Positions 25,014 to 34,546 are shown, counted from the stretch's first letter. The stretch is 64,000 nucleotides of DNA from Streptomyces sp. RPT161 (GCF_027533845.1 NZ_JAPZVN010000002.1:699353-763352); one strand, 5' to 3'. Program-made: numbers and translations. The notes: a model not told the origin generated them from the letters alone.

Positions 25014-26144
25014 ATGCGCCTTCGTACTGCCGCCGCCCTGGCCGCCGCCGGTTCCCTCGGTGTCGGCGCGGTCGCCGTGGCCACCGGCCGGTGGGTGTCG
25101 GGGCTCGCCCTCAACCCGAGCCCCGACGGCCCGGCGGCCAGCCCCGCCTCCGCCCACGGCAAGCTGACCGTGCACGCGGTCGGTGCGGGGCAGGTCACCC
25201 TGACCCGGTCCCTCGCCTCGGCGCGCCCCGGCGTCTACGGGCTGAGCGCCCCGGGCTGCCACGCCACCGTCGGCCGGGTCCTGGAGACGACCCCGGACAC
25301 CGTCACCCGCCGCCTGGAACGCGTCCAGTTCGGCAGGCTGGTGGACGGCGCCCAGGTGACCATGACCCCGCAGGCCTACACCGGCGAGCCGATGGGCGCG
25401 CACGGCCTGCCGTACCAGGAGGTGGCCGTCGACGGTGAACTCGGGCCGATGCCCGCCTGGTTCGTGGCCGGGGCACGCGACACCTGGGTGATCACCGTGC
25501 ACGGCCTGGGCACCACCCGCCGCCATCCACTGGTCGTGCTGCCGCTGCTGCACCGGCTGCGCTTCCCGGTGCTGCTGATCAGCTACCGCAACGACCCCGG
25601 CGCCCCGGCGTCGCCCGACGGCATAGGGCATCTGGGCGACACCGAGTGGCGCGACGTGGACGCCGCGGTGCGGTACGCGGTGCGCGAGGGCGCCCGCCGG
25701 GTGGTGCTGTACGGCTGGTCGACCGGCGCGGCGATGGCGCTGCGGGTGGCCGACCACTCGCCGCTGCGGGACCGGGTGAGCGGCCTGGTGCTGGACTCCC
25801 CGGTGCTCGACTGGCAGGCCGCGGTGCGCGGGCTGGCCCGCGGGCGCGGGGTGCCGGCTCCGTTGGTGCCGCTGGGGGTGCGCGCGGCCGCGGGCCGTAC
25901 CGGGCTGCACGCGGACCGGCTCGCCGGCTCCGCCGACCCGGCACTGCTGTCCGTGCCCACCCTTATCGTGCACGGCCCGGGCGACACCCTCGCCCCTTGG
26001 CGGGCGTCGCGCGACTTCGCCGAGCGGCGGCGCGAACTCGTCACCCTGCACACCGTTGCGGACGCCGAGCACCAGGCGATGTGGAACGCCGATCCGCGGG
26101 GTTACGAGGAGGCGCTGCGGCGCTTCCTGACCCCGTTGATGTGA
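25014..26144 (+). CDS. Membrane-anchored alpha/beta hydrolase
   Basis: A 376-residue serine hydrolase. An N-terminal hydrophobic segment (residues ~2-30, AAALAAAGSLGVGAVAVA) is a signal anchor or signal peptide. The catalytic triad is visible: nucleophile in LYGWSTGAAMALRV, acid in VHGPGDTLAPW, and histidine in ADAEHQAMWN. The oxyanion region is ITVHGLGTTRR. The start is ATG at 25014, with only GAAG nearby as SD. Substrate unknown; it probably acts outside the membrane. Confidence 0.82.
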   Translation: MRLRTAAALAAAGSLGVGAVAVATGRWVSGLALNPSPDGPAASPASAHGKLTVHAVGAGQVTLTRSLASARPGVYGLSAPGCHATVGRVLETTPDTVTRRLERVQFGRLVDGAQVTMTPQAYTGEPMGAHGLPYQEVAVDGELGPMPAWFVAGARDTWVITVHGLGTTRRHPLVVLPLLHRLRFPVLLISYRNDPGAPASPDGIGHLGDTEWRDVDAAVRYAVREGARRVVLYGWSTGAAMALRVADHSPLRDRVSGLVLDSPVLDWQAAVRGLARGRGVPAPLVPLGVRAAAGRTGLHADRLAGSADPALLSVPTLIVHGPGDTLAPWRASRDFAERRRELVTLHTVADAEHQAMWNADPRGYEEALRRFLTPLM

Positions 26145-26220
26145 GCACCCCGTGCCCAAGGGGTGCCGCTTGAGGGGTGCTCGTTTGGGAATCCGGGGAC
26201 TCACCCGTAAGACTGCTCCC

Positions 26221-27594
26221 GTGACGTCCCGTTCCCAGCGTGACACCAGGCTCCGGCTCGTGACCAGGCAGCCCATCACGGCCGTACGCAGGGCCACAGA
26301 GGCCCGTCGCTCCAGGCCGCCGCGGCCGCCGGAGGGCACCCCGGCCCCCGCCGAACTCGCCGCGCTGGCACGGCTGGTGCTGGCCGACGCGGTGCGGCTG
26401 GCCCGATGGGCCGACGGTGAGGGGCGCCGCGGCGGCCGTACCAGCCCGCCGCGACCCGAGCCGAACGGCATACTGCCCGCCCCCGAGTTGCGACGCGCCG
26501 CCGAGTCACTCGGTTTGACGGACCATCGGGTGCGGGCGGCATGGAACCACGCCCGGCTGGCCGGACTGGTCGAACTGCACGACGGCACGGCCCGGTCCGG
26601 CTGGCGGCTGCGCGCCTGGGACCGCGACGACACCGCCGTGCTGCGCGGCTGGGTCGCCCTCTTCGACGCCTGGTCGCTGTGCCGTACCGCTCCGGCCGGC
26701 TCCGACCCGTCCCTGGTCGCCGAGGTCATCGAGGCCGTACCTCAACTCCTCTCGCTGCTGCACCTGTCCAGTGGCACGGCGCCCGCCCCGGCCCTGCTCG
26801 ATCTGCTGCGGCAGCGGGTGGCGGAGCTGCGCACCGAACGCCACGAGCCGCCGGCTGACGGCGGCGCCGACCCGCTGCCCGCGCTGCTGGACTGGACCTG
26901 GGACGCGCTGGTCTCGGTCGGCGCGCTGCGGCCGCGTACCGACGGCGAGGACGTGGCGCTCACCGCGCTGGGGAACTGGGCGGTGTGGGTGAAGCTGGAG
27001 CAGATCTGCGTGGCCGCGCAGTCGCCCGCCGGACACATCGAGCAGTCGGCGGAGGACCTGCTGCGAGCCTGCGCGCAGTACTCGCCGGGCCCGGCCCGGG
27101 TCGAGTACCGCGCCTGGCTGGCCGCCCGCCCGGTCGCCCAGGCGGTCAGCGAACTGCTGGACGCGGCACGCGGCGACGACGCGCTGCTGCGCGGCCTGGC
27201 GTTCGAGGCGCTGCGCACCGTCGGCGCCCCCGCGGAGGCCGCCGTGCGCGCCGTGGTCGACGAGCCGCGGCTGCGCCCGTACGCCCTGCTGTGGCTCGCC
27301 GAGCAGCAGGGCGGCGAGCCGGAGCAGACGGCCCTGCTCACCCGGGAGGAGGCCACCTGGCTGTGGGTGGACACCGCGGCGGCCGTCGCCGACCACGGCG
27401 AGGCCCATCTGCTGGTCGGCCATCTGGAGACGGCGGTCCAGGAGTCGCTGCCCGCGCTGCTGGACGAGGTGCGCGCCACAGGTCATCCGCGCACCGTGCA
27501 GGTGCTGATCGCGCTGGCCGCGGCGCACCCCGACCCCGCCCTGGCCAAGGCCGTGCGGCGGGCCGCGTTCGAGGTCCACCACGGTGCGGAGTGA
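26221..27594 (+). CDS. Conserved hypothetical protein (457 aa)
   Basis: I do not recognise a domain. The protein begins with a basic, disordered ~40 residues (VTSRSQRDTRLRLVTRQ, RRSRPPRPPEG). It continues as an alpha-helical, leucine/alanine-rich protein with repeat-like segments near the C-terminus (LLDEVRATGHPRTVQVLIALAAAHPD) that suggest HEAT-like helices. No signal peptide or membrane segment. The start is GTG at 26221. Residues ~80-150 may form a winged-helix-like region (LRRAAESLGLTDHRVRAAWNHARLAGLVEL, quoted only in part). It precedes the ABC-F leader region. Confidence 0.7.
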   Translation: MTSRSQRDTRLRLVTRQPITAVRRATEARRSRPPRPPEGTPAPAELAALARLVLADAVRLARWADGEGRRGGRTSPPRPEPNGILPAPELRRAAESLGLTDHRVRAAWNHARLAGLVELHDGTARSGWRLRAWDRDDTAVLRGWVALFDAWSLCRTAPAGSDPSLVAEVIEAVPQLLSLLHLSSGTAPAPALLDLLRQRVAELRTERHEPPADGGADPLPALLDWTWDALVSVGALRPRTDGEDVALTALGNWAVWVKLEQICVAAQSPAGHIEQSAEDLLRACAQYSPGPARVEYRAWLAARPVAQAVSELLDAARGDDALLRGLAFEALRTVGAPAEAAVRAVVDEPRLRPYALLWLAEQQGGEPEQTALLTREEATWLWVDTAAAVADHGEAHLLVGHLETAVQESLPALLDEVRATGHPRTVQVLIALAAAHPDPALAKAVRRAAFEVHHGAE

Positions 27595-27602
27595 ACGGCC
27601 CG

Positions 27603-27706
27603 TAGCCGAGCCCGGTGGCCGGGAAAAGCGTTTGCCAGGCCCCGGTGGCCGGGAAAAGCGTTAGCCGAGCCCGGTGGCCGGGAAAAGCGTTTGCCAGGCC
27701 CCGGTA
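27603..27706. repeat. 59-bp tandem repeat upstream of ABC-F leader
   Basis: Four related units lie head to tail: TAGCCGAGCCCGGTGGCCGG... (27603-27631, 29 bp), TTGCCAGGCCCCGGTGGCC... (27632-27661, 30 bp), a copy of the first (27662-27690) and the start of a copy of the second (27691-27706). The true period is 59 bp, duplicated almost perfectly. Each unit carries a small CCCGG-TGG-CCGGG hairpin followed by AAAAGCGT. The last unit runs into the predicted -10 box of the ABC-F leader. Confidence 0.85.
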
Positions 27707-27710
27707 GACT
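27705..27710 (+). promoter_or_regulatory. Predicted -10 box of ABC-F leader (TAGACT)
   Basis: TAGACT fits the Streptomyces TAnnnT -10 pattern and lies 7 bases before the ATG of the 7-codon leader ORF, so transcription would start at or next to that ATG. No convincing -35 hexamer is visible; the repeat units occupy that region. Confidence 0.5.
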
Positions 27711-27717
27711 GCTTCGC

Positions 27718-27741
27718 ATGGCAGTTCTCCTCGCGCATTAG
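27718..27741 (+). CDS. Seven-codon leader peptide MAVLLAH upstream of ABC-F
   Basis: ATG GCA GTT CTC CTC GCG CAT TAG lies 7 bases after a -10-like TAGACT, so it is predicted to be a leaderless start. Its stop codon shares its last G with the 5' arm of a long RNA stem (27741-27748). A ribosome terminating here would cover that arm. This arrangement is typical of ribosome-sensing attenuators. Function is inferred, not shown. Confidence 0.5.
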   Translation: MAVLLAH

Positions 27742-27802
27742 ACGGCAGCCGCAGTCCGCGACTGGGCTACCCAGCCGGACAGACCCCGCCCGTCCTGCCG
27801 TC
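27741..27802 (+). promoter_or_regulatory. Structured leader RNA (putative attenuator) of ABC-F
   Basis: Three nested stems can form. The outer stem pairs GACGGCAG (27741-27748) with CTGCCGTC (27795-27802). The middle stem pairs GTCCG (27754-27758) with CGGAC (27776-27780). The inner stem pairs CTGGG (27762-27766) with CCCAG (27770-27774). The ABC-F start codon lies 24 bases further on. No U-run follows, so control would be translational or Rho-dependent. Confidence 0.5.
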
Positions 27803-27825
27803 CACCATGTCCTGGAGCCCCTTCC

Positions 27826-29422
<1,597 letters not shown>

Positions 29423-29424
<2 letters not shown>

Positions 29425-29800
29425 TCCCGTACCCGTGGCGGCCGGGCCGGTAGGGCGGTCCGGCCGCGTCCGTTGCCGTGATCGGCCTTCTGGATCATTC
29501 ATCTGGATCATTCGGCTTACCGGTGATCCATCATCTGCGTGAGTGCGGTTCGTACCCCGCCGCGCCAGGTCTGGACCAGTGCCCCGCTCGCCGATGATCA
29601 GCCGCGTAGCCGGGTAACGCTCCTTACGCACGGTGATGACCAGCGGCTTCTCGATCGACTTCGTTACGGTCGGGAAAGGCGGCCCTGGGAAATCCTTTCC
29701 CCGGGCCCCGCATCGCCCGGTCGGTCAGTTCCGGGGGCGGCTCAGGTAGTTCTCCCAGACCTTGTCGAATGGGTGGCCAGGAAGCGCTGGAGGGGTGATC
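29423..29800 (+). promoter_or_regulatory. GATC cluster upstream of gbn
   Basis: Eight GATC sites occur between the ABC-F stop and gbn, at 29423, 29480, 29493, 29506, 29525, 29596, 29653 and 29797. Four fall within 49 bases, two of them in a 13-bp direct repeat TCTGGATCATTCA. Gbn is described as binding GATC-containing sites, so this is a plausible autoregulatory region. I see no gene in 29425-29838. Confidence 0.55.
29438..29467 (+). terminator. Hairpin after ABC-F gene
   Basis: Arms GCGGCCGG (29438-29445) and CCGGCCGC (29460-29467) pair perfectly around a 14-base loop, 13 bases after the ABC-F stop. No U-run. Confidence 0.45.
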
Positions 29801-29838
29801 ATGAGAGTCCAGAGCGCACTTCCCTAGAGGAGGCACGG

Positions 29839-30060
29839 GTGGCCGAGACTCTGAAGAAGGGCAGCCGGGTTACCGGCGCCGCGCGCGAAAAGCTCGCGGC
29901 AGACCTGAAGAAGAAGTACGACGCCGGTGCGAGTATCCGGGCGTTGGCCGAGGAAACCGGCCGGTCCTACGGATTCGTGCACCGGATGCTCAGCGAGTCC
30001 GGTGTAATCCTCCGCGGTCGTGGAGGCGCGACCAGGGGCAAGAAGGCGGCCTCGGTCTGA
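29839..30060 (+). CDS. gbn: Gbn, GATC-binding nucleoid-associated protein
   Basis: A 73-residue DNA-binding protein with a single helix-turn-helix (KKYDAGASIRALAEETGRS, then YGFVHRMLSESG) and a basic tail (RGRGGATRGKK). It corresponds to S. coelicolor SCO1839/Gbn, a small actinobacterial nucleoid protein reported to bind GATC sites and affect development. GTG at 29839 has a strong GGAGG about 6 bases upstream. The region before it is unusually rich in GATC. Its place between the ABC-F gene and an enoyl-CoA hydratase is conserved as I recall. Confidence 0.9.
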   Translation: MAETLKKGSRVTGAAREKLAADLKKKYDAGASIRALAEETGRSYGFVHRMLSESGVILRGRGGATRGKKAASV

Positions 30061-30079
30061 CGACCGGGCATCCAGGCGG

Positions 30080-30114
30080 CCACGGACTGAGCCGTGGGTG
30101 ACCACCCGGTCACC
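30080..30114 (+). terminator. Paired hairpins after gbn
   Basis: CCACGG/CCGTGG (30080-30085 with 30092-30097) and GGTGACC/GGTCACC (30097-30103 with 30108-30114) share one base and are mutually close. Either may end the gbn transcript before the enoyl-CoA hydratase gene. Confidence 0.4.
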
Positions 30115-30177
30115 ACTGCTCACGGCCAAGTGGTTACTGTTCGGTAATCCTGTCCGTGGCCCGCTCGGAGGTGCCCC

Positions 30178-30996
30178 ATGTCCGAACCCACCGCTCCGAC
30201 CACCGCTGCGCAGGCGGATCCACTGCTCATACGTGACGGGGTACGGCTCACCGTGGACGGTGCCGTTGCCAGCGTCACTCTGTGCAACCCCGCCAAGCGC
30301 AACGCGCAGTCGCCCGCCCTGTGGCGGGCGCTGGTCGAGGCGGGACGGTTGCTGCCCGGTAGCGTCCGGGTCGTCGTGCTGCGCGCCGAAGGCGTCTCCT
30401 TCTCCGCGGGGCTGGACCGGCAGGCGTTCACGCCAGAGGGGTTCGACGGCGAACCGTCCTTCATCGACCTCGCGCGCGGCTCGGAAGCCGAACTCGACGC
30501 GACCATCGCCGAGTACCAGGAGGCGTTCACCTGGTGGCGGCGGAACGACCTGGTCAGCATCGCGGCCGTACAGGGTCACGCCATCGGCGCCGGCTTCCAG
30601 CTCGCGCTCGCCTGCGACCTGCGGGTCTGCGCCGACGACGTGCAGTTCGCGATGCGTGAGACCAGCCTCGGCCTGGTGCCCGACCTCGCGGGCACCAAAC
30701 CGCTGACCGGACTCGTCGGCTACGCACGGGCGTTGGAGATCTGCGCCACCGGCCGCTTTGTGCGCGCCGAGGAGGCCGAACGCGTCGGCCTGGCCAATCT
30801 GGTGGTGCCGTCCGCCGAACTCGACGCGGCGGTTCAGGACCTCACCGCGGCCCTGCTGGCCGCTCCGCGCGACGCCGTCGTCGAGACCAAGGCGCTGCTG
30901 CGGGACGCCCCTTCACGCACGTACGACGAGCAGCGCGTCGCGGAACGGGCCGCACAGGGCCGCCGACTGCGCGACCTGGCGGGAATCGGCGAGTAG
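30178..30996 (+). CDS. Enoyl-CoA hydratase/isomerase family protein
   Basis: A 272-residue crotonase-fold protein. The oxyanion-hole segments are visible at RAEGVSFSAGLDRQAF and VQGHAIGAGFQLALACDLR. The acidic positions of classical hydratases fall around FAMRETSLGLVPDLAGT, where a glutamate and an aspartate are present. It probably hydrates or isomerises an acyl-CoA; substrate unknown. ATG at 30178 has GGAGG 6 bases upstream. Separate transcription from gbn is likely, given the hairpins between them. Confidence 0.88.
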   Translation: MSEPTAPTTAAQADPLLIRDGVRLTVDGAVASVTLCNPAKRNAQSPALWRALVEAGRLLPGSVRVVVLRAEGVSFSAGLDRQAFTPEGFDGEPSFIDLARGSEAELDATIAEYQEAFTWWRRNDLVSIAAVQGHAIGAGFQLALACDLRVCADDVQFAMRETSLGLVPDLAGTKPLTGLVGYARALEICATGRFVRAEEAERVGLANLVVPSAELDAAVQDLTAALLAAPRDAVVETKALLRDAPSRTYDEQRVAERAAQGRRLRDLAGIGE

Positions 30997-31111
30997 CACC
31001 GGGCCCATCGCGCGAACGGCCGCGCGGCCACCGCGCCCGGCGGCACGGGCCGGTGGTCGCGCATAGTCTGGCGGCAAAGCGACCGATGCGGCCCGGAAGG
31101 GGTGACGCGCG

Positions 31112-31332
31112 ATGCCCGAGATAACGCCGCGGAGCCAACAGCAGGGCTCGGTTGTACCCGCCCCCGGGTGGAGATGCGGATGCTGCTCGACCGGTTCGCC
31201 GGCCCGGCCGAGGTGGTGTCCGAGCTCGATGGGCGGGTGCTGGCCGAGGCCCGTACCTCGACCGGTGTGGACTGGCTTCCGGCCGAGGTGAGGCTCCAGG
31301 CTGAGCGCCACCGCGCCCGCCGCGTACGCTGA
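31112..31332 (+). CDS. Small hypothetical protein with apparent frameshift
   Basis: The conserved-looking part (RVEMRMLLDRFAGPAEVV, to the end RHRARRVR) is read in the frame open from 31102. That frame's only upstream start, GTG 31102, touches its SD. The ATG at 31112 has GGAAGGG at ideal spacing and begins MPEITPRSQQQGSVVPAP, but in another frame. One extra C in the C5 run at 31161-31165 would join the two. The gene is therefore either frameshifted, mis-sequenced at the homopolymer, or starts at 31102. Function unknown. Confidence 0.55.
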
Positions 31333-31343
31333 TTGACGTACCG

Positions 31344-32105
31344 TCAGTACCCGCGCCGGTGGCCGCCGTCGACCGGGACCATGATCCCGGTGAGATAGGA
31401 CGCGGCGGGCGACAGCAGGAACGCCGCTGTCCTGCCGAACTCCTCCGGGGTGCCGTAGCGGCGCAGCGGAATCGACGCGATGTGCCGGTCGCGGGCGGCC
31501 TGCGCGTCACCGCCGAGCGCGTCCAGTTCACGTACCCGGTCGGTGTCGATCCGGGCCGGAAGCAGCCCGAGGACCCGGATGCCCCGCGGCCCCAGCTCGT
31601 CGGCCATGGTCTTGGCCACGCCCGCCAGCCCCGGCCGCAGACCGTTGGAGATCGCCAGGCCCGGGATCGGCTCGTGCACCGACCCGGACAGCACAAAGCC
31701 GATGACCCCGCCGGAGCCCAGCTCGGCCGCGGCGGTCCGGGCGATGCGTACCGCGCCCAGGAAGACCGTCTCGAACGACTCGCGCCACTGGTCGTCCTCG
31801 ATCGCGGTGGCCGCGCCCGCGGGCGGCCCGCCGACGCTGATCAGCACCCCGTCGAAGCGGCCGAAACGCTCCCGGGCGGCGGCGATCAGCCGCCGCGCGC
31901 CGTCCGGGTCGGCGTTGTCCGCGACCACGCCGACCGCCTGCCGGTGGCCGCCGAGCGCCTCGACGGCGGCGCTGACCGACTCCTCCTTGCGCCCGCTGAC
32001 CACGACCCTGGCACCGTCGGCCACCAGCTCGCGGGCGGCGGCGAAGCCCAGCCCGCGGGTGGCCCCGGTGAGTACGTACACCCTGTCCTTGAGCCCGAGA
32101 TCCAT
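31344..32105 (-). CDS. SDR family protein with altered active site
   Basis: A 253-residue Rossmann-fold protein. The NAD(P)-binding motif is VLTGATRGLGFAAAREL (TGxxxGxG), and SGRKEE suggests NADP preference. The catalytic Ser is in LSGSVHEPIPG. Where SDRs have YxxxK, this protein has ISNGLRPGLAGVAK, with no tyrosine, so it may use another mechanism or have lost reductase activity. The C-terminus (YLTGIMVPVDGGHRRGY) is canonical. The ATG at 32105 (MDLGLKDR) begins the fold. Confidence 0.85.
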   Translation of the reverse strand: MDLGLKDRVYVLTGATRGLGFAAARELVADGARVVVSGRKEESVSAAVEALGGHRQAVGVVADNADPDGARRLIAAARERFGRFDGVLISVGGPPAGAATAIEDDQWRESFETVFLGAVRIARTAAAELGSGGVIGFVLSGSVHEPIPGLAISNGLRPGLAGVAKTMADELGPRGIRVLGLLPARIDTDRVRELDALGGDAQAARDRHIASIPLRRYGTPEEFGRTAAFLLSPAASYLTGIMVPVDGGHRRGY

Positions 32106-32184
32106 GGCGCCATCGTGCCCGACGGCCCGGCACCGGGCCACGCAGGGGTGGCCGAAGCGGGCTGGGACGCCGCCGAGTTGGGGG

Positions 32185-33018
32185 TCAGGCCCGGGCGGGC
32201 GCCTCGGCGGGCTCGGCCGCTGACTGCGCGGCCTTCTCCCGGGTCCTGCGCTGGTCCCTGACCTCGCGCCGCACCAGGATGACCCAGCCCACCGGGATCA
32301 TCACCACGAACAGCCACCACTGCCATGCGTAGGCCAGGTGCGGCGGGCTGTACCAGCCGCCGCTGTCGCCGGGAGTCGGGGCCGGGACCAGCTCGGGCTG
32401 GTCGGCGGACGGCTTGGGGGACGTGCCGGTCAGCTCGATGTAGCCGCCGAGCAGCGGCTCGGAGACGGAGTCGGCCAGCTTCGAGCTGTTGATCAGCATG
32501 ATCTGCCGTGGGGGCAGCCCGGACTTGTCGCGGATGCTGGTGCTGGCGGTGGTCTCGTCCGGCCGCATCCGGCCGGTGATCGTGACCTCGCCGGACGGGG
32601 TGCCGGGGACCGGCGGGAACGAGACGCCGTCACCGTACTGCGGGGCGGGGATCCAGCCCCGGTTGACCAGGACGGCCTTGCCGTCGTCCAGGACCAGCGG
32701 GGTGACCAGGTAGTACCCGATGGTGGAGCCGTCGGACGAGGTGCGGTGCCGGACCACGACCTGGTGCGCCGGGTCGTAGTGGCCCCTTGCCGTGACGGTG
32801 CGGAAGTTCTCCTGCGAGGGCACCTCGGCGCGCGGCGCGGTGAGCTTCTCCACGGGGACCGAGGGCGCGGCCAGACTGCGGGCGATCGCGGAGTTCTGCC
32901 TGGCCTGGCTCTCGTGCCGGTGCATCTGCCACAGGCCGAGCTCCACCATGATGGGCATCAGGACCAGGCAGACGAGGGTGAGGATCACCCATTGCCTTGA
33001 CAGCAGGAAGCGGTACAC
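32185..33018 (-). CDS. SURF1 family cytochrome oxidase assembly protein
   Basis: A 277-residue membrane protein with one helix at each end (WVILTLVCLVLMPIMVEL near residue 9; WWLFVVMIPVGWVILV near 240). A large extracytoplasmic domain lies between them, containing VLVNRGWIPAPQ and TGRMRPDE, typical of SURF1. It assists cytochrome aa3 oxidase assembly, probably heme a insertion. The start is GTG at 33018 (VYRFLLSRQW). It sits in the 3' arm of a 13-bp inverted repeat and follows the zinc-protein gene closely. The C-terminal tail is Ala/Glu-rich. Confidence 0.9.
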   Translation of the reverse strand: MYRFLLSRQWVILTLVCLVLMPIMVELGLWQMHRHESQARQNSAIARSLAAPSVPVEKLTAPRAEVPSQENFRTVTARGHYDPAHQVVVRHRTSSDGSTIGYYLVTPLVLDDGKAVLVNRGWIPAPQYGDGVSFPPVPGTPSGEVTITGRMRPDETTASTSIRDKSGLPPRQIMLINSSKLADSVSEPLLGGYIELTGTSPKPSADQPELVPAPTPGDSGGWYSPPHLAYAWQWWLFVVMIPVGWVILVRREVRDQRRTREKAAQSAAEPAEAPARA

Positions 33019-33048
33019 CCCACGACGGTACAACTCCGTCGTGGGGTG
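33016..33048 (-). promoter_or_regulatory. 13-bp perfect inverted repeat over the SURF1 start
   Basis: Arms CACCCCACGACGG and CCGTCGTGGGGTG (33016-33028 and 33036-33048) flank a 7-base loop. The SURF1 GTG lies inside the distal arm on the minus strand. In RNA the hairpin would bury the start codon; as DNA it could be an operator. No U-run follows, so it is a poor terminator candidate. Confidence 0.6.
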
Positions 33049-33060
33049 ATCACCGCGGGG

Positions 33061-33312
33061 TCATGCCATGGGCGCGCCGACCCGGTCGACGATGCCCTGG
33101 ACCCCCTCGGCCTTGGCGCAGTGCGCGCTGCAGAACTGGCGGCCGTCGGCCTCGACACCGTGGCCGACGACCTGCACCCGGCAGTGCTCGCAGATCGGCG
33201 CCATGCGGTGGATGGCGCACTCGAAGCAGTCGAAGACATGCACCGCGCCACCCTGTGCGTGCACCTCGAACGTCATGGAGTAGTCGTTACCGCAGACCTC
33301 GCAATGTCCCAT
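33061..33312 (-). CDS. Small zinc-binding protein
   Basis: An 83-residue cysteine/histidine-rich protein with four knuckle-like sites: CEVCG at the N-terminus, CFECAIH, CEHC and FCSAHC. The pattern fits two or more structural zinc sites (zinc-ribbon or prokaryotic metallothionein-like). ATG at 33312 begins MGHCEVCGNDY. It lies 42 bases before the SURF1 start on the same strand, so the two may be cotranscribed. Function unknown. Confidence 0.78.
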   Translation of the reverse strand: MGHCEVCGNDYSMTFEVHAQGGAVHVFDCFECAIHRMAPICEHCRVQVVGHGVEADGRQFCSAHCAKAEGVQGIVDRVGAPMA

Positions 33313-33399
33313 GCGGTCAGAGTGCGGGGCACCGCGCCGCCCGGACAACGCTGCCGCTGGCGGGTCGCGGCGACTCCGCCCGTACGGCCTACCTGCCGC

Positions 33400-34386
33400 T
33401 CATACCTCGGCCGCGGCGACGTCCTCCAGCAGTTCACGGAACCGTGCCTCGTCCACCACCGGGGTGCCGAAGCGCCGGGCGTTGACCACCTTTCCGGCGG
33501 GGGATCCGGGATCGTTGGTGACCAGCAGGCTGGTCAGCCGGGAGACGCTGGACGCCACATGCAGCCCGGCCTCGGTGGCCCGGTCCTCCAGCAGTTCGCG
33601 GTCCACGGCCGTGTCCCCCGAGAAGGCGACCCGCATCCCCTGTACCAACGGCCCACCCGGCAGCAGACGACCCGGATTGGGGTACGGGCACGGCGGTCGC
33701 TTGCGCGAGTGCCGCCAACTGGTCGGCGGATAACCGGCCGAGCGCAGCGGCCCGCCGGTCGGCGACCACTCGGTGAGCGGACGGCAGGCGTGCAGCGGTA
33801 GCGGCAGCCCGTTGGCCGCCGCCAGGTGCAGGCTCGGCCGGAACGCCTCGGCCAGCACCCGGGCGTCGTCGAGGGCGTGGTGCGCCCGCTGCTGGATCAC
33901 CCCGTAGTGCGCGGCCAGGGACTCCAACTTGTGGTTGGCCAGCGGCAGTCGCAACTGCTTGGAGAGCATGATGGTGCACAGCCGCTGCTCGACCGGCGGC
34001 CGGTGGTCGGCGCGGGCGTACTCACGTGCCAGCATCGACCAGTCGAAGACGGCGTTGTGGGCGACCAGCACCCGGCCGGAGAGCCGCTCGGCCAGTTCGC
34101 CCGCGACGTCCGCGAACAACGGGGCGTCGGCGAGCGCCTCGCTGGTCAGCCCGTGGATCCACACCGGGCCCGGGTCGCGCTGGGGGTTGACCGGCGAGTA
34201 CCAGTGGTCCTGCACGTCGCCGTGCGCGTCCAGCCGGTAGACGGCCGCCGACACTATCCGGTCGTCCCGGCCGAGACCGGTGGTCTCCACGTCCACCACC
34301 GCGTACCCGTCCGGGTAGGCGGTGGGCCACGGGGACGGGGGCTCGGGCGGGTCCGCGCGGTCCGTTCGGTTCTCCAGCATGGTCAT
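33400..34386 (-). CDS. DEDDh 3'-5' exonuclease with C-terminal BRCT domain
   Basis: A 328-residue protein. Residues ~25-190 are a DnaQ-like exonuclease with Exo I (VVDVETTGLG), Exo II (LVAHNAVFDWSML) and Exo III (HHALDDARVLAE). Residues ~235-328 are a BRCT domain (GMRVAFSGDTAVDRELLEDRA, quoted in part; LLVTNDPGSPAGKVVNARR). Such proteins process 3' ends in repair rather than acting as the replicative proofreader. ATG at 34386; an in-frame ATG two codons on is an alternative. Confidence 0.9.
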   Translation of the reverse strand: MTMLENRTDRADPPEPPSPWPTAYPDGYAVVDVETTGLGRDDRIVSAAVYRLDAHGDVQDHWYSPVNPQRDPGPVWIHGLTSEALADAPLFADVAGELAERLSGRVLVAHNAVFDWSMLAREYARADHRPPVEQRLCTIMLSKQLRLPLANHKLESLAAHYGVIQQRAHHALDDARVLAEAFRPSLHLAAANGLPLPLHACRPLTEWSPTGGPLRSAGYPPTSWRHSRKRPPCPYPNPGRLLPGGPLVQGMRVAFSGDTAVDRELLEDRATEAGLHVASSVSRLTSLLVTNDPGSPAGKVVNARRFGTPVVDEARFRELLEDVAAAEV

Positions 34387-34546
34387 TGAGGATAGGGGGC
34401 GGCACCGACAGTGACCGACGGGTGCACCGCCAGGAGTGAACGGCGCTCAGTTCCCTTACCGGCGTGGCTGGTGGGCGGACGGGAATGCCCGGGTACGGGA
34501 CGGTGTTGGACAACCCGAAACACCCGTTCAACCGTTGAGGACCCCC

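Noticed and set aside
24897..26729. 610-codon minus-strand ORF opposite the hydrolase
   Set aside because: Spans two convincing plus-strand genes and has shadow-type composition.
27603..27706. Possible CRISPR array (29/30-bp units)
   Set aside because: Units abut with no variable spacers and no cas genes are near; it is a simple tandem duplication.
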